Assembly (NCBI RefSeq): GCF_000257645.1
Contig: NZ_AJHJ01000002.1
Coordinates: 186,001 to 250,000 of the forward strand
DNA from: Serratia sp. M24T3
GTDB taxonomy: Bacteria; Pseudomonadota; Gammaproteobacteria; Enterobacterales; Enterobacteriaceae
Direction of reading: 5' to 3'
DNA length: 64,000 nucleotides
In this document: positions 20,275-29,386 of the stretch, piece after piece
Position numbering within the stretch: the first letter of the stretch is position 1
Layout: each line of letters opens with the position of its first letter
Program-made: the position numbers and the translations under genes
Notes under the pieces: generated by a model
What the model saw: the letters and a program-made list of their open reading frames with translations, nothing else
Databases searched by the model: none
What the model was told of the DNA's origin: nothing

Positions 20275-21699
20275 ATGCATCCCCTCTTGCAACATGACTT
20301 AGAACATTTACCTGAAATACTTAGACAAGCTTGTGATACTGCATTAACGCATTTGAACGCATTACCGATACTGCCGGCTTGCGCGCCCTCAGCTTACCAA
20401 CAGCTCAAAGCCGGTGACGAGATACTGTCAGAGCAAGGCGTCGGCGCACAGCGAGCGGTTGAACAATTCTGGCAAGACTACTCGGCCGGGCTTTCTGCCA
20501 GCGCCGGTCCGCGATATTTTGCATTCGTCACAGGTGGGGCTACGCCTGCCGCCCTGGCTGCCGACTGGTTAGTCAGTACTATCGATCAGAATACTCAACT
20601 CACCTTTGATTCTGTGTCGTCGGCGATTGAACTGGCGACCATCGGACAACTCAGGCAGTTGCTGGGCTTACCGGATAATCAATGTGGCTCATTCGTCAGT
20701 GGCGCGACGATGGCCAACTTTGTGAGCATGGCCATCGCCCGCCAGTGGTTGGGGCAACAGCGTGGCGTAGATGTTGCACAGCAGGGTTTGCATGCTTTGG
20801 GGCCAATCAGGGTTATCTCTGCGGCGGCCCACTCCAGCAGCATCAAAGCATTAAGTATGCTGGGTATTGGCCGCGATGCGTTGGTCAGCGTGGCAACTTT
20901 ACCTGGAAGTGAAGCTATCGACCCCAAAGCGCTCGAGCAGGCTCTGCTGGCTGCTACCGACTTGCCTACGCTGGTACTGGCCAGTGCAGGAACGGTCAAT
21001 ACTGTGGCTTTCGACAACCTGCCCGCTTTACTGGCGTTGCGCGAACGGTTTGGCTTCTGGCTACACGTCGATGCGGCCTTTGGCGGTATCGCCGCCGCTT
21101 CTCCCCGCTACGCCACGCTTCTTGATGGTTGGCAGCAGGCTGATTCCATCACCATTGATGCTCATAAATGGCTGAATGTGCCTTATGACAGCGCGGTTCA
21201 ATTCACCCTTGAAAAACATTTAGCTTTGCAGGTACAGGTTTTCCAAAATCATTCTGCCTATCTTGAACCTCCCAGTGTCAGGCCAGACAACTACTTGCAC
21301 TTGACGCCAGAGAACTCCCGGCGCTTTCGCGCGCTGCCGGTGTGGATGGCGCTAAAGGCGTATGGTCGCAGTGGGATCGCAGAAATCGTTGAGCGTAACG
21401 TTGAATTGGCTTACAAATTGGCCGATAAACTTGAGCAGGCGGCCGGATTCACTCTGCTTGCGCCGGTATTACTGAACGTGGTGTGTTTTGCTCTCGACAG
21501 CGCGGATGATACGCCAAACGAGCGCGCGAAACGGGATCAATTCCTTAAGAAGCTCGATCAGGCAGGCGTTGTTCGCTGTACGGCCACCTCCTTAAATGAT
21601 AAGCCCGGCATTCGCGCAGCGCTGGTCAACTGGATGACAGAAGAAAAAGACATCGAAAAAGCTTTTGAGTCTATGGCTCACTGCCGCCAAGAGCTCTAA
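20275..21699 (+). CDS. Pyridoxal-phosphate group II decarboxylase / aromatic-L-amino-acid decarboxylase-like
   Basis: 474 residues. The fold is the PLP type-I decarboxylase of group II: FVTGGATPAALAADWL near residue 83, an Asp stacking region in HVDAAFGGIAAAS, and the Schiff-base lysine in TIDAHKWLNVPYD (Lys-298 by position). A C-terminal small domain follows with NVVCFAL. Known relatives decarboxylate aromatic amino acids, glutamate or 2,4-diaminobutyrate. The substrate cannot be assigned from sequence alone. It is a single-gene unit with its own ribosome site, followed by a strong hairpin. Confidence 0.82.
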   Translation: MHPLLQHDLEHLPEILRQACDTALTHLNALPILPACAPSAYQQLKAGDEILSEQGVGAQRAVEQFWQDYSAGLSASAGPRYFAFVTGGATPAALAADWLVSTIDQNTQLTFDSVSSAIELATIGQLRQLLGLPDNQCGSFVSGATMANFVSMAIARQWLGQQRGVDVAQQGLHALGPIRVISAAAHSSSIKALSMLGIGRDALVSVATLPGSEAIDPKALEQALLAATDLPTLVLASAGTVNTVAFDNLPALLALRERFGFWLHVDAAFGGIAAASPRYATLLDGWQQADSITIDAHKWLNVPYDSAVQFTLEKHLALQVQVFQNHSAYLEPPSVRPDNYLHLTPENSRRFRALPVWMALKAYGRSGIAEIVERNVELAYKLADKLEQAAGFTLLAPVLLNVVCFALDSADDTPNERAKRDQFLKKLDQAGVVRCTATSLNDKPGIRAALVNWMTEEKDIEKAFESMAHCRQEL

Positions 21700-21708
21700 A
21701 GGCACGAT

Positions 21709-21744
21709 TCTCAGCGGTGTTAACTAACCTTAACACCGTTGAGA
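21709..21744. terminator. Strong hairpin after the PLP decarboxylase gene
   Basis: 15-bp inverted repeat TCTCARCGGTGTTAA with its complement, one mismatch, 6-nt loop, starting 9 bp after the stop. It is not followed by a T-run, so it may be an mRNA-stabilising end rather than a full terminator. Confidence 0.6.
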
Positions 21745-22101
21745 GAGAGCAGATGATCTGTGAATAATTTTTATTAACTAAACTAACAGATAGCGCTGTA
21801 ACTAACTTTTAACAACTATTTTAATTTTGTTTAATTGTGGTTTAAATTGCTATGTGTAGGCAATCGTTAATGTTCAGTAACGATATAGTCCCCCCGGTAT
21901 CTTCCCGTCATTTTAAATTCCATAAGCTAAATTTATATGATCTCGGTTAACTGGTTTACTAAAAAAAATTCCCTTTGTATTTCGTCCATTTTAAGAGCAA
22001 AAAGGATACGCAAGACGGGCTTATATTTACTCGTCTTAAGACATTCATCCCTCTAACCTAAAATCAAATGCAGTACATGGATGTCCATAAGGAACTAAAC
22101 T
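21745..22101 (+). promoter_or_regulatory. AT-rich rcsA upstream region
   Basis: About 355 bp, strongly AT-rich, as is usual for the H-NS-silenced rcsA promoter. It contains a 7-bp inverted repeat ATCGTTA/TAACGAT at 21863-21884 and the rcsA ribosome site AAGGAA near 22088. I could not place an RcsAB box with confidence. Confidence 0.45.
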
Positions 22102-22728
22102 ATGCAGACAATAATCCTCGATTTATGTCGCTTCACTCGTTTGGGTTTAATTCATTCGCTGGATGTGAACGGCGTCAATACTAGGGATATCAGTTACCCC
22201 AACGACCTCGATGAACTTAAAATTAGTTGTGAGCAACTGCAGCCTGGATTTGTTTTTATCAACGAAACCTGTCTGTCACCGCAGTCACAAAATTGCAGTA
22301 AAATACGCAGTCTTATCGGCGAACACCCCGAATGTTTGTTTGTTATTTTTATGTCTAGCACCAGGAACCACTTTGAGGAATACGTTTTTGTGCGTAAGAA
22401 TGTGATTATTACCTCCAAGTCGATCAAAACGACCTCTCTCAACCAGCTGTTAAGCCATCATATTTGCCAACACAATTTGGCAGGTTCTGGAAGCAGTCTG
22501 TTTGATGATTCGCCGGTGGTGCTTAGCCGTAGTGAGTCAAACATGCTTAAAATGTGGATGTCAGGGGAAGGCACTATTCAAATCTCTGATAAATTGCGCA
22601 TTAAGGTTAAAACAGTGTCGTCTTACAAGGGCAGCATAAAAAGAAAAATCAAAACTCAGAACAAACACATTATTTATCATGTTGTACGATTGAGTGATTC
22701 ATTGACCGAGGGAATATATGTCAGTTGA
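22102..22728 (+). CDS. rcsA: RcsA, LuxR-type co-regulator of the Rcs phosphorelay
   Basis: 208 residues, colinear with E. coli RcsA: start MQTIILDLCRFTRLGLI, then RKNVIITSKSIKTTSLN. The C-terminal LuxR helix-turn-helix is SRSESNMLKMWMSGEGTIQISDKL...KTVSSYKGSIKRKIKTQNKHIIYHVVRL. RcsA pairs with phosphorylated RcsB to activate capsule synthesis and to control motility genes, and in E. coli is limited by Lon proteolysis. Its neighbour dsrB, on the other strand, gives the same gene pair as in E. coli. Confidence 0.96.
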   Translation: MQTIILDLCRFTRLGLIHSLDVNGVNTRDISYPNDLDELKISCEQLQPGFVFINETCLSPQSQNCSKIRSLIGEHPECLFVIFMSSTRNHFEEYVFVRKNVIITSKSIKTTSLNQLLSHHICQHNLAGSGSSLFDDSPVVLSRSESNMLKMWMSGEGTIQISDKLRIKVKTVSSYKGSIKRKIKTQNKHIIYHVVRLSDSLTEGIYVS

Positions 22729-22741
22729 GTGTTTTTTAACG

Positions 22742-22780
22742 GCTCCCACTGTAGGGATTAATACATCAGTGGGAGCTTTC
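22742..22780. terminator. Terminator between rcsA and dsrB
   Basis: 10-bp stem GCTCCCACTG / CAGTGGGAGC, loop 15 nt, followed by TTTCT, 13 bp after the rcsA stop. Confidence 0.85.
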
Positions 22781-22810
22781 TCCCGTTAAGCACAAGTTAT
22801 TGCCGCACTC

Positions 22811-23005
22811 TTAGAGAGCCTCTCTCGGCTCCACGAAAGTCCCATCCTTACTCTGTGTCTCATTAAAGAACCAGATACCGGCTGGATAGTCCTCCAGCGC
22901 CACCAGATACATTACCCCTTCATAGAATGCCTCAACGGCCAGAACCTTGCCTTCACGGCGTGGGCCGCCGTCAGTTTTAACTGTAACCAGATCGTCAACC
23001 TTCAT
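22811..23005 (-). CDS. dsrB: DsrB small protein
   Basis: 64 residues (begins [20 protein letters not shown], with [13 protein letters not shown]). E. coli DsrB is 62 residues with the same pattern. It is a small cytoplasmic beta-rich protein of unknown function, first noted next to the DsrA RNA and rcsA. It is convergent with rcsA. Confidence 0.93.
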   Translation of the reverse strand: MKVDDLVTVKTDGGPRREGKVLAVEAFYEGVMYLVALEDYPAGIWFFNETQSKDGTFVEPREAL

Positions 23006-23140
23006 GTCTTTACATCCTGATGAGCGTTTACAGCGTCTGCTGGGGCTTTATTGTATTTTATTCTAGTACACGAGGGTCAAAAGATGACGAAGAGCAAAAA
23101 TTGGCGAGGAATATATAAAAAACGAGAAATTACAGGCAAT

Positions 23141-23164
23141 AAAAAACCCGCCTTAGCGGGTTTT
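23141..23164 (-). terminator. Terminator of the CspE-like gene
   Basis: 9-bp stem AAAACCCGC/GCGGGTTTT with a 4-nt loop. On the minus strand it ends in a TTTTTT run, 42 bp beyond the cold-shock gene stop. Confidence 0.88.
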
Positions 23165-23205
23165 AGTAATCTTCTTTACACGCTGTAAACAGCGAATAAG
23201 AGAGA

Positions 23206-23418
23206 TTAGATAGCGGTAACGTTAGCCGCTGACGGACCTTTAGCACCGTTCTCAATAGAGAACTGTACGTTCTGGCCTTCAGCCAGGGTCTTGAAACCTT
23301 GATCCTGGATTGCAGAGAAATGTACGAATACATCTTTGCTGCCGTCTGCAGGAGTGATGAAGCCAAAGCCTTTAGACTCGTTGAACCACTTAACTTGACC
23401 TTTCATCAAATTTGACAT
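23206..23418 (-). CDS. CspC/CspE-type cold-shock domain protein
   Basis: 70 residues covering one cold-shock domain with RNP1 (KGFGFITP) and RNP2 (DVFVHFSAI). Such proteins bind single-stranded RNA, act as RNA chaperones and anti-terminators, and affect mRNA stability. It looks closest to CspE/CspC, but the paralogue cannot be fixed here. The ribosome site is AAAAGGTAA just before ATG. A long AT-rich leader precedes it, as in other csp genes. Confidence 0.92.
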   Translation of the reverse strand: MSNLMKGQVKWFNESKGFGFITPADGSKDVFVHFSAIQDQGFKTLAEGQNVQFSIENGAKGPSAANVTAI

Positions 23419-23840
23419 GCGAATTACCTTTTAAATATAAATTTTGCCACCATGGGCATGTTATAGCCGGATTTCAGTCGTTACTTATGGAGGCACTAAG
23501 AAGGAAATTCGTCAGATCAGTGTTATCAAGGATAACGCATTAAATTTGAACCACTTTACTCAGGATGTCGTGCATAAATAGGTCTGTACCACAGGCCGAG
23601 AGCTATTTACTCATGACTGCTCACTAATAGCAACTCTTTTTGACAGTAACTGGTAGCAATCACCCTAAATCGTCGAACTAACCAGCACTTAGCTTGATAA
23701 ATCACCAGTTATGTCCCTGTTTTCAAATAAGTTGCTGTAAAAAGTGTTATGAAAAAATGAAATTAAAAAACGCTGAATGCTTTTCTCTGTCTTAAAAAGG
23801 TGAGAAAAGCATTCAGCGTCAGGAAGTTGCTACACAAAAC
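23419..23840. other. Long leader/intergenic region upstream of the cold-shock gene
   Basis: About 420 bp. The part nearest the cold-shock gene should be its 5' untranslated leader and promoter. The far end holds the terminator of the 115-residue gene (23771-23818). No other gene is seen. Confidence 0.5.
23765..23818 (-). terminator. Strong terminator of the 115-residue gene
   Basis: Perfect 17-bp inverted repeat (23771-23787 with 23802-23818; CGCTGAATGCTTTTCTC). On the minus strand it is followed by GTTTTTTAATTTC, 23 bp beyond the stop of the gene to its right. Confidence 0.93.
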
Positions 23841-24188
23841 CTATTCCATTATCTCCGACACCGCGTGTCGCACATAGGCGGTTATCTGCTCCAGATCTTC
23901 AGCCTTTGCGCTGTCGCCACCGATTGAGCGTACCCGATTTTCAAGATGTCCGATGTCCTGCTCGACCTTGTGGGCAATTTGCACTTTTACGATGGTATCA
24001 ACAGAAGAAATAAACGCCCTCATTACCGCCTTGAGCGCATAGATTTCTGAGAACGAATCATATGCCAGCTTCTCGGCGGGTGGCTTCTGTGGGGTCTGCT
24101 GTTCACGCGGTGGCAGATTTTTCAGACTGTCAACATGTTCAATAATCAGATCGATATCTCTGATTAGTTCATCAAAATTCTTGGCCAC
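23841..24188 (-). CDS. Hypothetical 115-residue helical protein
   Basis: I choose the GTG at 24188 because GAAGGA lies 7 bp upstream; an ATG 31 codons earlier (24281) would overlap the terminator stem of the next gene. The product is acidic, soluble and helical (VAKNFDELIRDIDLIIEHV; IGHLENRVRSIGG; TAYVRHAVSEIME). It has a Pro/Gln-rich linker at residues ~29-37. No cysteine, signal peptide or membrane segment. No family is recognised. It sits alone between two terminators. Confidence 0.65.
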   Translation of the reverse strand: MAKNFDELIRDIDLIIEHVDSLKNLPPREQQTPQKPPAEKLAYDSFSEIYALKAVMRAFISSVDTIVKVQIAHKVEQDIGHLENRVRSIGGDSAKAEDLEQITAYVRHAVSEIME

Positions 24189-24280
24189 TGATTTTCCTTC
24201 GCTCGGCGAAAGCAGAAGAATACCACTGAGACAACAAGGCGAGAAGTCGGCAACGCGGGGAAAGGTGAAATTTAACAGCA

Positions 24281-24312
24281 AAGCGCCTGTCTAATACGTC
24301 AGACAGGCGCTT
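24281..24312 (-). terminator. Perfect hairpin after the alcohol dehydrogenase gene
   Basis: 12-bp perfect inverted repeat AAGCGCCTGTCT / AGACAGGCGCTT with an 8-nt loop, 32 bp beyond the dehydrogenase stop. The T-run is short. Confidence 0.75.
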
Positions 24313-24343
24313 GAAATCTCAAAAAATGTTTAACCTGTAAGGG

Positions 24344-25402
24344 TTATGCCTTTTTGAGAGACTCCATATCGATAACGAAACGGTACTTAACGTCGCTGTT
24401 CAGCATACGAGTGTAGGCTTCGTTGATCTCATCCATCTTGATCATCTCTACGTCACAACCAATGTTGTGCTCGGCACAGAAATCGAGCATTTCCTGAGTC
24501 TCAGCGATACCGCCAATCAGTGAACCCACCAGGCTTTTGCGACCCATGATAAGTTTACCGGCATGAACCGCAGGCTCTACTGGCTCAATCAGGCCAACCA
24601 GGATGTGCACACCATCACGCTTGAGGGTATCAAGGTATGGGTTCAGGTCGTGCTGATGTGGAACGGTGTCGAGGATAAAGTCAAAGTGGCCTTTTACTTC
24701 TGCCATTTGTTTTTCATCAGTGGACAGCACCACGTGGTTGGCTCCCAGGCGACGTGCTTCCTGCTCTTTGCCCGCGGAACGCGTGAAGAGAGTCACGTCT
24801 GCGCCCATCGCATGAGCAAATTTCAGGCCCATGTGACCCAAACCACCCAAACCTACGATAGCAACTTTGTGGCCCGCTTTAACGCCCCAATGCTTCAAAG
24901 GAGAATAAGTCGTGATACCCGCACACAGCAGAGGTGCCGCTGCTTTGAAATCCAGAGCTTCTGGTACGCGCAGAACAAAGTTCTCGGATACTACGATTTG
25001 CTCGGAATAACCGCCGTAGGTCATCATATGGTCATGACGGTCCGGGGTGTTGTAAGTCATGGTTGCGCCTTCAAGGCAATACTGCTCGAGATCGGCTTCG
25101 CAGTTTTCGCAATGCTGACAGGAGTCAACCATACAACCCACACCGACGGAATCGCCGACTTTGAATTGAGTGACTTTAGAGCCTACGTGCGTCACGTGGC
25201 CAATAATTTCGTGGCCAGGAACCAGCGGATAAACGCTCTGATGCCATTCGTTACGCGCCTGATGAATGTCTGAGTGACAAACGCCGCAGTATTTAATGTC
25301 GATAACAACATCATTATCGCGTGGGTCGCGGCGGACAAAGTTATGGGGTGCCAGCGGAGTCTCTGCGGACTGGGCGGCAAAACCTCGGACGTTAAGAGTC
25401 AT
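24344..25402 (-). CDS. Zinc-dependent NAD(P) alcohol/aldehyde dehydrogenase (YahK-like)
   Basis: 352 residues from the ATG at 25402, chosen because CAGGAG lies 8 bp upstream; a start 16 codons earlier (25450) has no such site. Catalytic zinc ligands are in YCGVCHSD and PGHEIIGHV. The structural zinc loop CQHCENCEADLEQYC has its four cysteines. The coenzyme site is GLGGLGHMGLKFAHAMG. Length and sequence resemble E. coli YahK, a broad NADPH-dependent aldehyde reductase of the cinnamyl-alcohol dehydrogenase group. It is likely to be a cytoplasmic aldehyde reductase. Confidence 0.9.
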   Translation of the reverse strand: MTLNVRGFAAQSAETPLAPHNFVRRDPRDNDVVIDIKYCGVCHSDIHQARNEWHQSVYPLVPGHEIIGHVTHVGSKVTQFKVGDSVGVGCMVDSCQHCENCEADLEQYCLEGATMTYNTPDRHDHMMTYGGYSEQIVVSENFVLRVPEALDFKAAAPLLCAGITTYSPLKHWGVKAGHKVAIVGLGGLGHMGLKFAHAMGADVTLFTRSAGKEQEARRLGANHVVLSTDEKQMAEVKGHFDFILDTVPHQHDLNPYLDTLKRDGVHILVGLIEPVEPAVHAGKLIMGRKSLVGSLIGGIAETQEMLDFCAEHNIGCDVEMIKMDEINEAYTRMLNSDVKYRFVIDMESLKKA

Positions 25403-25620
25403 CTGTTTTTCTCCTGAGGGGTAAACGAAAGTATTACGGGCAGCGCTCACCAGAACGCCACCGAGGTAAAGTATGCAGGGAAATAAAGGAATATCGTTAT
25501 AACGATCCTCGCGAGTACTTGCCTAAACCTGTTTTTTTCAGGATTTATGGTTAAGTGCTATGCAACGAGCAGGCTCGAGCATGGCACCAGACATTATAGG
25601 CAACGCTCGGCGAGTGGGGA

Positions 25621-26631
25621 TTAAATCAGCCTTGCGGCTTTCAATTCACTTTTCAAATAAGCATAGTAAATCGGCGCCGCCACTACGCCCGGCAGACCGA
25701 AAGCCGATTCGAAAATCAGCATCGCCAGCAGCACTTCCCAGGACTTGGCATTGATGCTGGTGCCGACAATCCGCGCGTTAAGAAAATATTCAACTTTGTG
25801 AATAATAATCAAGTAAGCCAGTACGATAGCGCCAACCCATAGTGATAATGAAAGCCCCACGATGCAAATTACCGTATTGGAAATAAGGTTACCCACTACC
25901 GGCAGCAGGCCACAGACAAAGGTAAAGACCACCAGCGTTTTTGACAGCGGCAGGTGGATGCCAAACAGCGGCAGCACGCCAAACAGGAACACCGCAGACA
26001 GCACAGTATTAATCAGTGATATCTGAAACTGTGCGAACACCACGTTGCGAAATGACTGGCTGAGCAAACGCATGCGCTGTACCAAATCATTTTTCAGCGG
26101 CGCGTGTTGATCCTCTCCCCCACTGTGTTGGAGTGAAATAATCGCCCCGAGGATCATCCCCACTAGCATGGTTAAAAATGTGTGAGCCGCATTTTTACCC
26201 GCCGTTTGCAGCATAGTCACGTTTTCGCGCATCCATTGAATAAACTCGCGCTGCAGTTCCTCAAGATTGGCTGGCAGATAGTGCAGCATCACCGGTGACA
26301 GCCGACTCTGCGCGTCACTTAACAGTTGGCTAACCTTGTTATTAAATACTTCAGGGTTGCGCACATCGTGCAACAGATAGGTCACAATCCCCATCACTGC
26401 CAATATGAGCAGGCTGACCACAATGGTGCTGATAAGCGCCACTACCAACCAGCGGGCACGATCGCCGCGAATAATTTTCTGAAAATAAGGCGTCAGCCCA
26501 TTAACCAGTTCATAAACGATAAAACCGGAAATAAGACATCCCAAAAGATGGAGCGGCAGAACCAGGATAAGCCCCCCCATAATAATCAACAGGCTCAACC
26601 AGCGGATATGATGCGGTCTCATTATTTGCAT
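25621..26631 (-). CDS. AI-2E/YdiK-family inner-membrane transporter
   Basis: 336 residues from the ATG at 26631, which has AAGGA 7 bp upstream; an upstream start at 26688 lacks one. About seven to eight membrane segments. The family pattern is a central soluble stretch (residues ~95-150) and a C-terminal GLPGVVAAPIYYAYLKSEL. Members export or leak small molecules, and the autoinducer-2 role of TqsA does not extend to all. E. coli YdiK is a fair comparison, but I do not assign that symbol. Confidence 0.82.
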   Translation of the reverse strand: MQIMRPHHIRWLSLLIIMGGLILVLPLHLLGCLISGFIVYELVNGLTPYFQKIIRGDRARWLVVALISTIVVSLLILAVMGIVTYLLHDVRNPEVFNNKVSQLLSDAQSRLSPVMLHYLPANLEELQREFIQWMRENVTMLQTAGKNAAHTFLTMLVGMILGAIISLQHSGGEDQHAPLKNDLVQRMRLLSQSFRNVVFAQFQISLINTVLSAVFLFGVLPLFGIHLPLSKTLVVFTFVCGLLPVVGNLISNTVICIVGLSLSLWVGAIVLAYLIIIHKVEYFLNARIVGTSINAKSWEVLLAMLIFESAFGLPGVVAAPIYYAYLKSELKAARLI

Positions 26632-26785
26632 TGCTGCGTCCTTACTTTGATAAAACGCGGGTTTGTTTCCCGCCCTTAACAACATCATAGCACCGAAGTT
26701 TCAATGGCATAGATCCGCTGTTTTTTTGACAAGGAAATTTCATTCCCTATCATTACCCTGGTAACGTGAACCAACAGGCCAACTA

Positions 26786-27445
26786 ATGACCGAACTTATT
26801 CGTGAAAAACTTTCGCTTCCTCCCGGCCACAGTAAATTGTTGCTGCATTCCTGCTGCGCGCCCTGTTCTGGAGAGGTCATGGAGGCCATTCAAGCTTCCG
26901 GCATCGAATACGCCATTTTTTTCTACAATCCCAATATTCACCCGCAGAAAGAATATCTGCTGCGCAAAGAAGAAAATATTCGCTTTGCCGAACAGCACAA
27001 TATTCCCTTTATTGATGCAGATTACGACACCGATAATTGGTTCGAACGTGCACGCGGAATGGAAAAAGAGCCAGAGCGCGGTATCCGCTGCACGATGTGC
27101 TTTGATATGCGCTTCGAACGCACCGCACTCTATGCCTTTGAGCATGGCTACACCGCTATTTCCAGCTCGCTGGGTATTTCGCGCTGGAAAGACATGAAGC
27201 AGATCAATGGTTGCGGAGAGCGCTCTGCTGCGCCTTATCCCGGCATGGTGTATTGGGATTACAACTGGCGGAAAAAAGGCGGCGCGGCGCGCATGGTCGA
27301 AATCAGTAAACGTGAGCACTTTTACCAGCAAGAATATTGCGGTTGCGTTTATTCACTGCGTGATACCAACCTGCACCGCAAGGAGCAAGGCCGTCCGCTG
27401 ATTAAGCTCGGCGTTAAGTATTATGGTGATGAAGACGACCAATAA
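26786..27445 (+). CDS. queH: Epoxyqueuosine reductase QueH
   Basis: 219 residues. The family cysteines are [12 protein letters not shown] (residues ~18-29), RCTMCFDMR (~103) and [14 protein letters not shown] (~187), which hold the iron-sulfur cluster and metal. QueH converts epoxyqueuosine to queuosine in the anticodon of tRNAs, as a non-orthologous replacement for Que[14 protein letters not shown] and [19 protein letters not shown] are further QueH signatures. It is monocistronic with a terminator downstream. Confidence 0.93.
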   Translation: MTELIREKLSLPPGHSKLLLHSCCAPCSGEVMEAIQASGIEYAIFFYNPNIHPQKEYLLRKEENIRFAEQHNIPFIDADYDTDNWFERARGMEKEPERGIRCTMCFDMRFERTALYAFEHGYTAISSSLGISRWKDMKQINGCGERSAAPYPGMVYWDYNWRKKGGAARMVEISKREHFYQQEYCGCVYSLRDTNLHRKEQGRPLIKLGVKYYGDEDDQ

Positions 27446-27467
27446 TCGTCAATAATGCCCTACTTTC

Positions 27468-27492
27468 AACCCGGTTTCTGGCCGGGTTATTC
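27468..27492 (+). terminator. Terminator after queH
   Basis: 7-bp stem AACCCGG / CCGGGTT with a 7-nt loop, 22 bp after the queH stop, followed by ATTCC. Weak T-run. Confidence 0.65.
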
Positions 27493-27722
27493 CCCTATCT
27501 TATGATCCCCTCCTCAATATCATTAATTCGTATGAGTTTTACTTGGTTGAAACTTGCTTAAGTCGTTGCTGCTTGTTACTTTCCGGACTTACTGTTTTAT
27601 ATGCTTTTTTTATTAAAAAATTTAATGAAAAATATATTCCAATAAATCAAATCGATATGAAATAAAACAGTTCAAACACCTTATTCATTTTGCAATGAAC
27701 ATTCAGAAACAGGGGATATAAA

Positions 27723-28412
27723 ATGTGGGTTCTTATTGGCATACCAATCGTAGTGATTGGCTTTGCGCTGCGGTTTAATCCGCTATTAGTTGTGACCATC
27801 GCCGGGATCTCAACCGGTTTAGCGGGCGGCATGCACACCGTTGAAATCGTCAGCGCCTTTGGTAAAGCTTTTATCGATAACCGTTACATGGGGCTTGTCT
27901 GGCTCACATTACCGGTAATCGCCATTCTGGAGCGCAGCGGCCTGCGTGAACAGGCCAAACATCTGATTTCCAAAATCCACGCCGCCACTACAGGTCGCGT
28001 GTTGATGATGTATTTCTTTATCCGCCAGATGACCGCCGCACTAGGTCTCACCTCACTTGGTGGTCACGCGCAGATGGTTCGCCCGCTAATTGCCCCAATG
28101 GCTGAAGCGGCCGCCGTCACCAAATACGGTGATTTGCCTAACGACGTGCGCCAAAAAATCCGCGCCAATGCTGCGGCGGTAGACAACGTTGCAGTGTTCT
28201 TCGGCGAGGATATTTTTATCGCCGTGCAGTCAATTTTGCTGATTAAAGGTTTCCTCGACCAAAATGGCGTGTTTGTCGAACCGCTGCATCTTTCTGTTTG
28301 GGCGATCCCCACTGCCATCGCAGCATTGATTATTCACTTTATTCGCCTTTGGTTGCTCGACCGCTCACTCGCCAAACGCTTTGATGCGCAGCAAGGGAGC
28401 GTCGGTAAATGA
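27723..28412 (+). CDS. DUF969 family membrane protein
   Basis: 229 residues, five or six hydrophobic segments (WVLIGIPIVVIGFALRF at the start). Conserved stretches GLVWLTLPVIAILERSGLREQA and FFIRQMTAALGLTSLGGHAQMVRPLIAPM mark DUF969. A GGGGATAT-type ribosome site precedes the ATG. It overlaps the DUF979 gene by 4 bp; the pair is always found together and is thought to be a two-subunit permease. In some bacteria the pair accompanies 5-oxoproline metabolism genes, so a 5-oxoproline or related carboxylate substrate is a reasonable guess, not shown here. Confidence 0.85.
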   Translation: MWVLIGIPIVVIGFALRFNPLLVVTIAGISTGLAGGMHTVEIVSAFGKAFIDNRYMGLVWLTLPVIAILERSGLREQAKHLISKIHAATTGRVLMMYFFIRQMTAALGLTSLGGHAQMVRPLIAPMAEAAAVTKYGDLPNDVRQKIRANAAAVDNVAVFFGEDIFIAVQSILLIKGFLDQNGVFVEPLHLSVWAIPTAIAALIIHFIRLWLLDRSLAKRFDAQQGSVGK

Positions 28413-29359
28413 TTACTTTAAACACTGTTTACTTTATTGCCGGTCTGCTGTTTGCAGCTTTTGCTATTTTTAATCTGCGCGACAATACCAATCCTAAACG
28501 CTACGTGAATGCGCTGTTCTGGGGCGTTTACGCAGTCAGCTTTCTGATAGGCACCGAGTTACCGCATTTTGTGACCGGCTGTATGGCGATCCTGCTGGCA
28601 GTAATCGCCGGAACAGGCCAGTTGGGCAAAGGGAAGACCGATGCTGACCAACCGGAGGTCGCGGTCAGGCGTGAAGCCAATGCCAAACGTTTCGGCAACA
28701 AATTATTTATTCCAGCCCTGCTTATCCCAGTCCTGACACTCGTCGGCACACTGACGCTGAAGTATACCCCGCTGGTAGAAGCTAAAAATGTCACGCTTAT
28801 TTCGCTGGTGCTGGCGACTATCGTGGCATTTGTCGTCGCCTTGCTGATGCTGCGTGATTCGCCGTTAAAAGCGATTAAAGCCGGTGGGCAAATCATGGAT
28901 ACTGTCGGTTGGGCGGCTATTCTGCCGCAGATGCTGGCGGCGCTGGGTGGACTGTTTGCGCTGGCGGGCGTTGGCGGTGTCGTCGCCAATCTGGTTAAAG
29001 ACGTGATCCCGATGGGTTCACCTTTGGCTATTGTGATCGCCTACACCTTTGGTATGGCACTATTTACCATGATTATGGGTAACGGTTTTGCAGCGTTCCC
29101 GGTGATGACGGCGGGTATCGGTTTGCCGCTCATCGTGCATCAGTTAGGTGGCAATCCGGCGATTATGGGCGCAATCGGCATGCTGTCTGGTTTCTGCGGT
29201 ACGCTGCTGACGCCGATGGCCGCCAACTTCAATATTGTCCCGGCCGCACTGCTGGAATTGCAAGACAAACATGGGGTTATCAAGGCTCAGGCACTGACTG
29301 GTATTTTGCTGCTGCTGGTCAACACCGCGTTTATGTATTTCTTTGTCTTCCGCTTTTGA
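28409..29359 (+). CDS. DUF979 family membrane protein
   Basis: 316 residues and about nine hydrophobic segments. The start overlaps DUF969 (ATGA). Conserved features are DNTNPKRYVNALFWGVYAVSF near residue 25 and GNGFAAFPVMTAGIGLPLIV with GMLSGFCGTLLTPMAANFNIVPAALLEL near the end. The loop with Asn and two glycine clusters resembles the substrate-binding hairpins of citrate/lactate-type permeases. Presumed second subunit with DUF969. Confidence 0.85.
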   Translation: MITLNTVYFIAGLLFAAFAIFNLRDNTNPKRYVNALFWGVYAVSFLIGTELPHFVTGCMAILLAVIAGTGQLGKGKTDADQPEVAVRREANAKRFGNKLFIPALLIPVLTLVGTLTLKYTPLVEAKNVTLISLVLATIVAFVVALLMLRDSPLKAIKAGGQIMDTVGWAAILPQMLAALGGLFALAGVGGVVANLVKDVIPMGSPLAIVIAYTFGMALFTMIMGNGFAAFPVMTAGIGLPLIVHQLGGNPAIMGAIGMLSGFCGTLLTPMAANFNIVPAALLELQDKHGVIKAQALTGILLLLVNTAFMYFFVFRF

Positions 29360-29386
29360 TAGCCGAACATTCATGGGGACTATAAT

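Noticed and set aside
22037..22050. Possible RcsAB box upstream of rcsA (TAAGACATTCATCC)
   Set aside because: Only the left half fits the consensus; the right half is shifted by one base.
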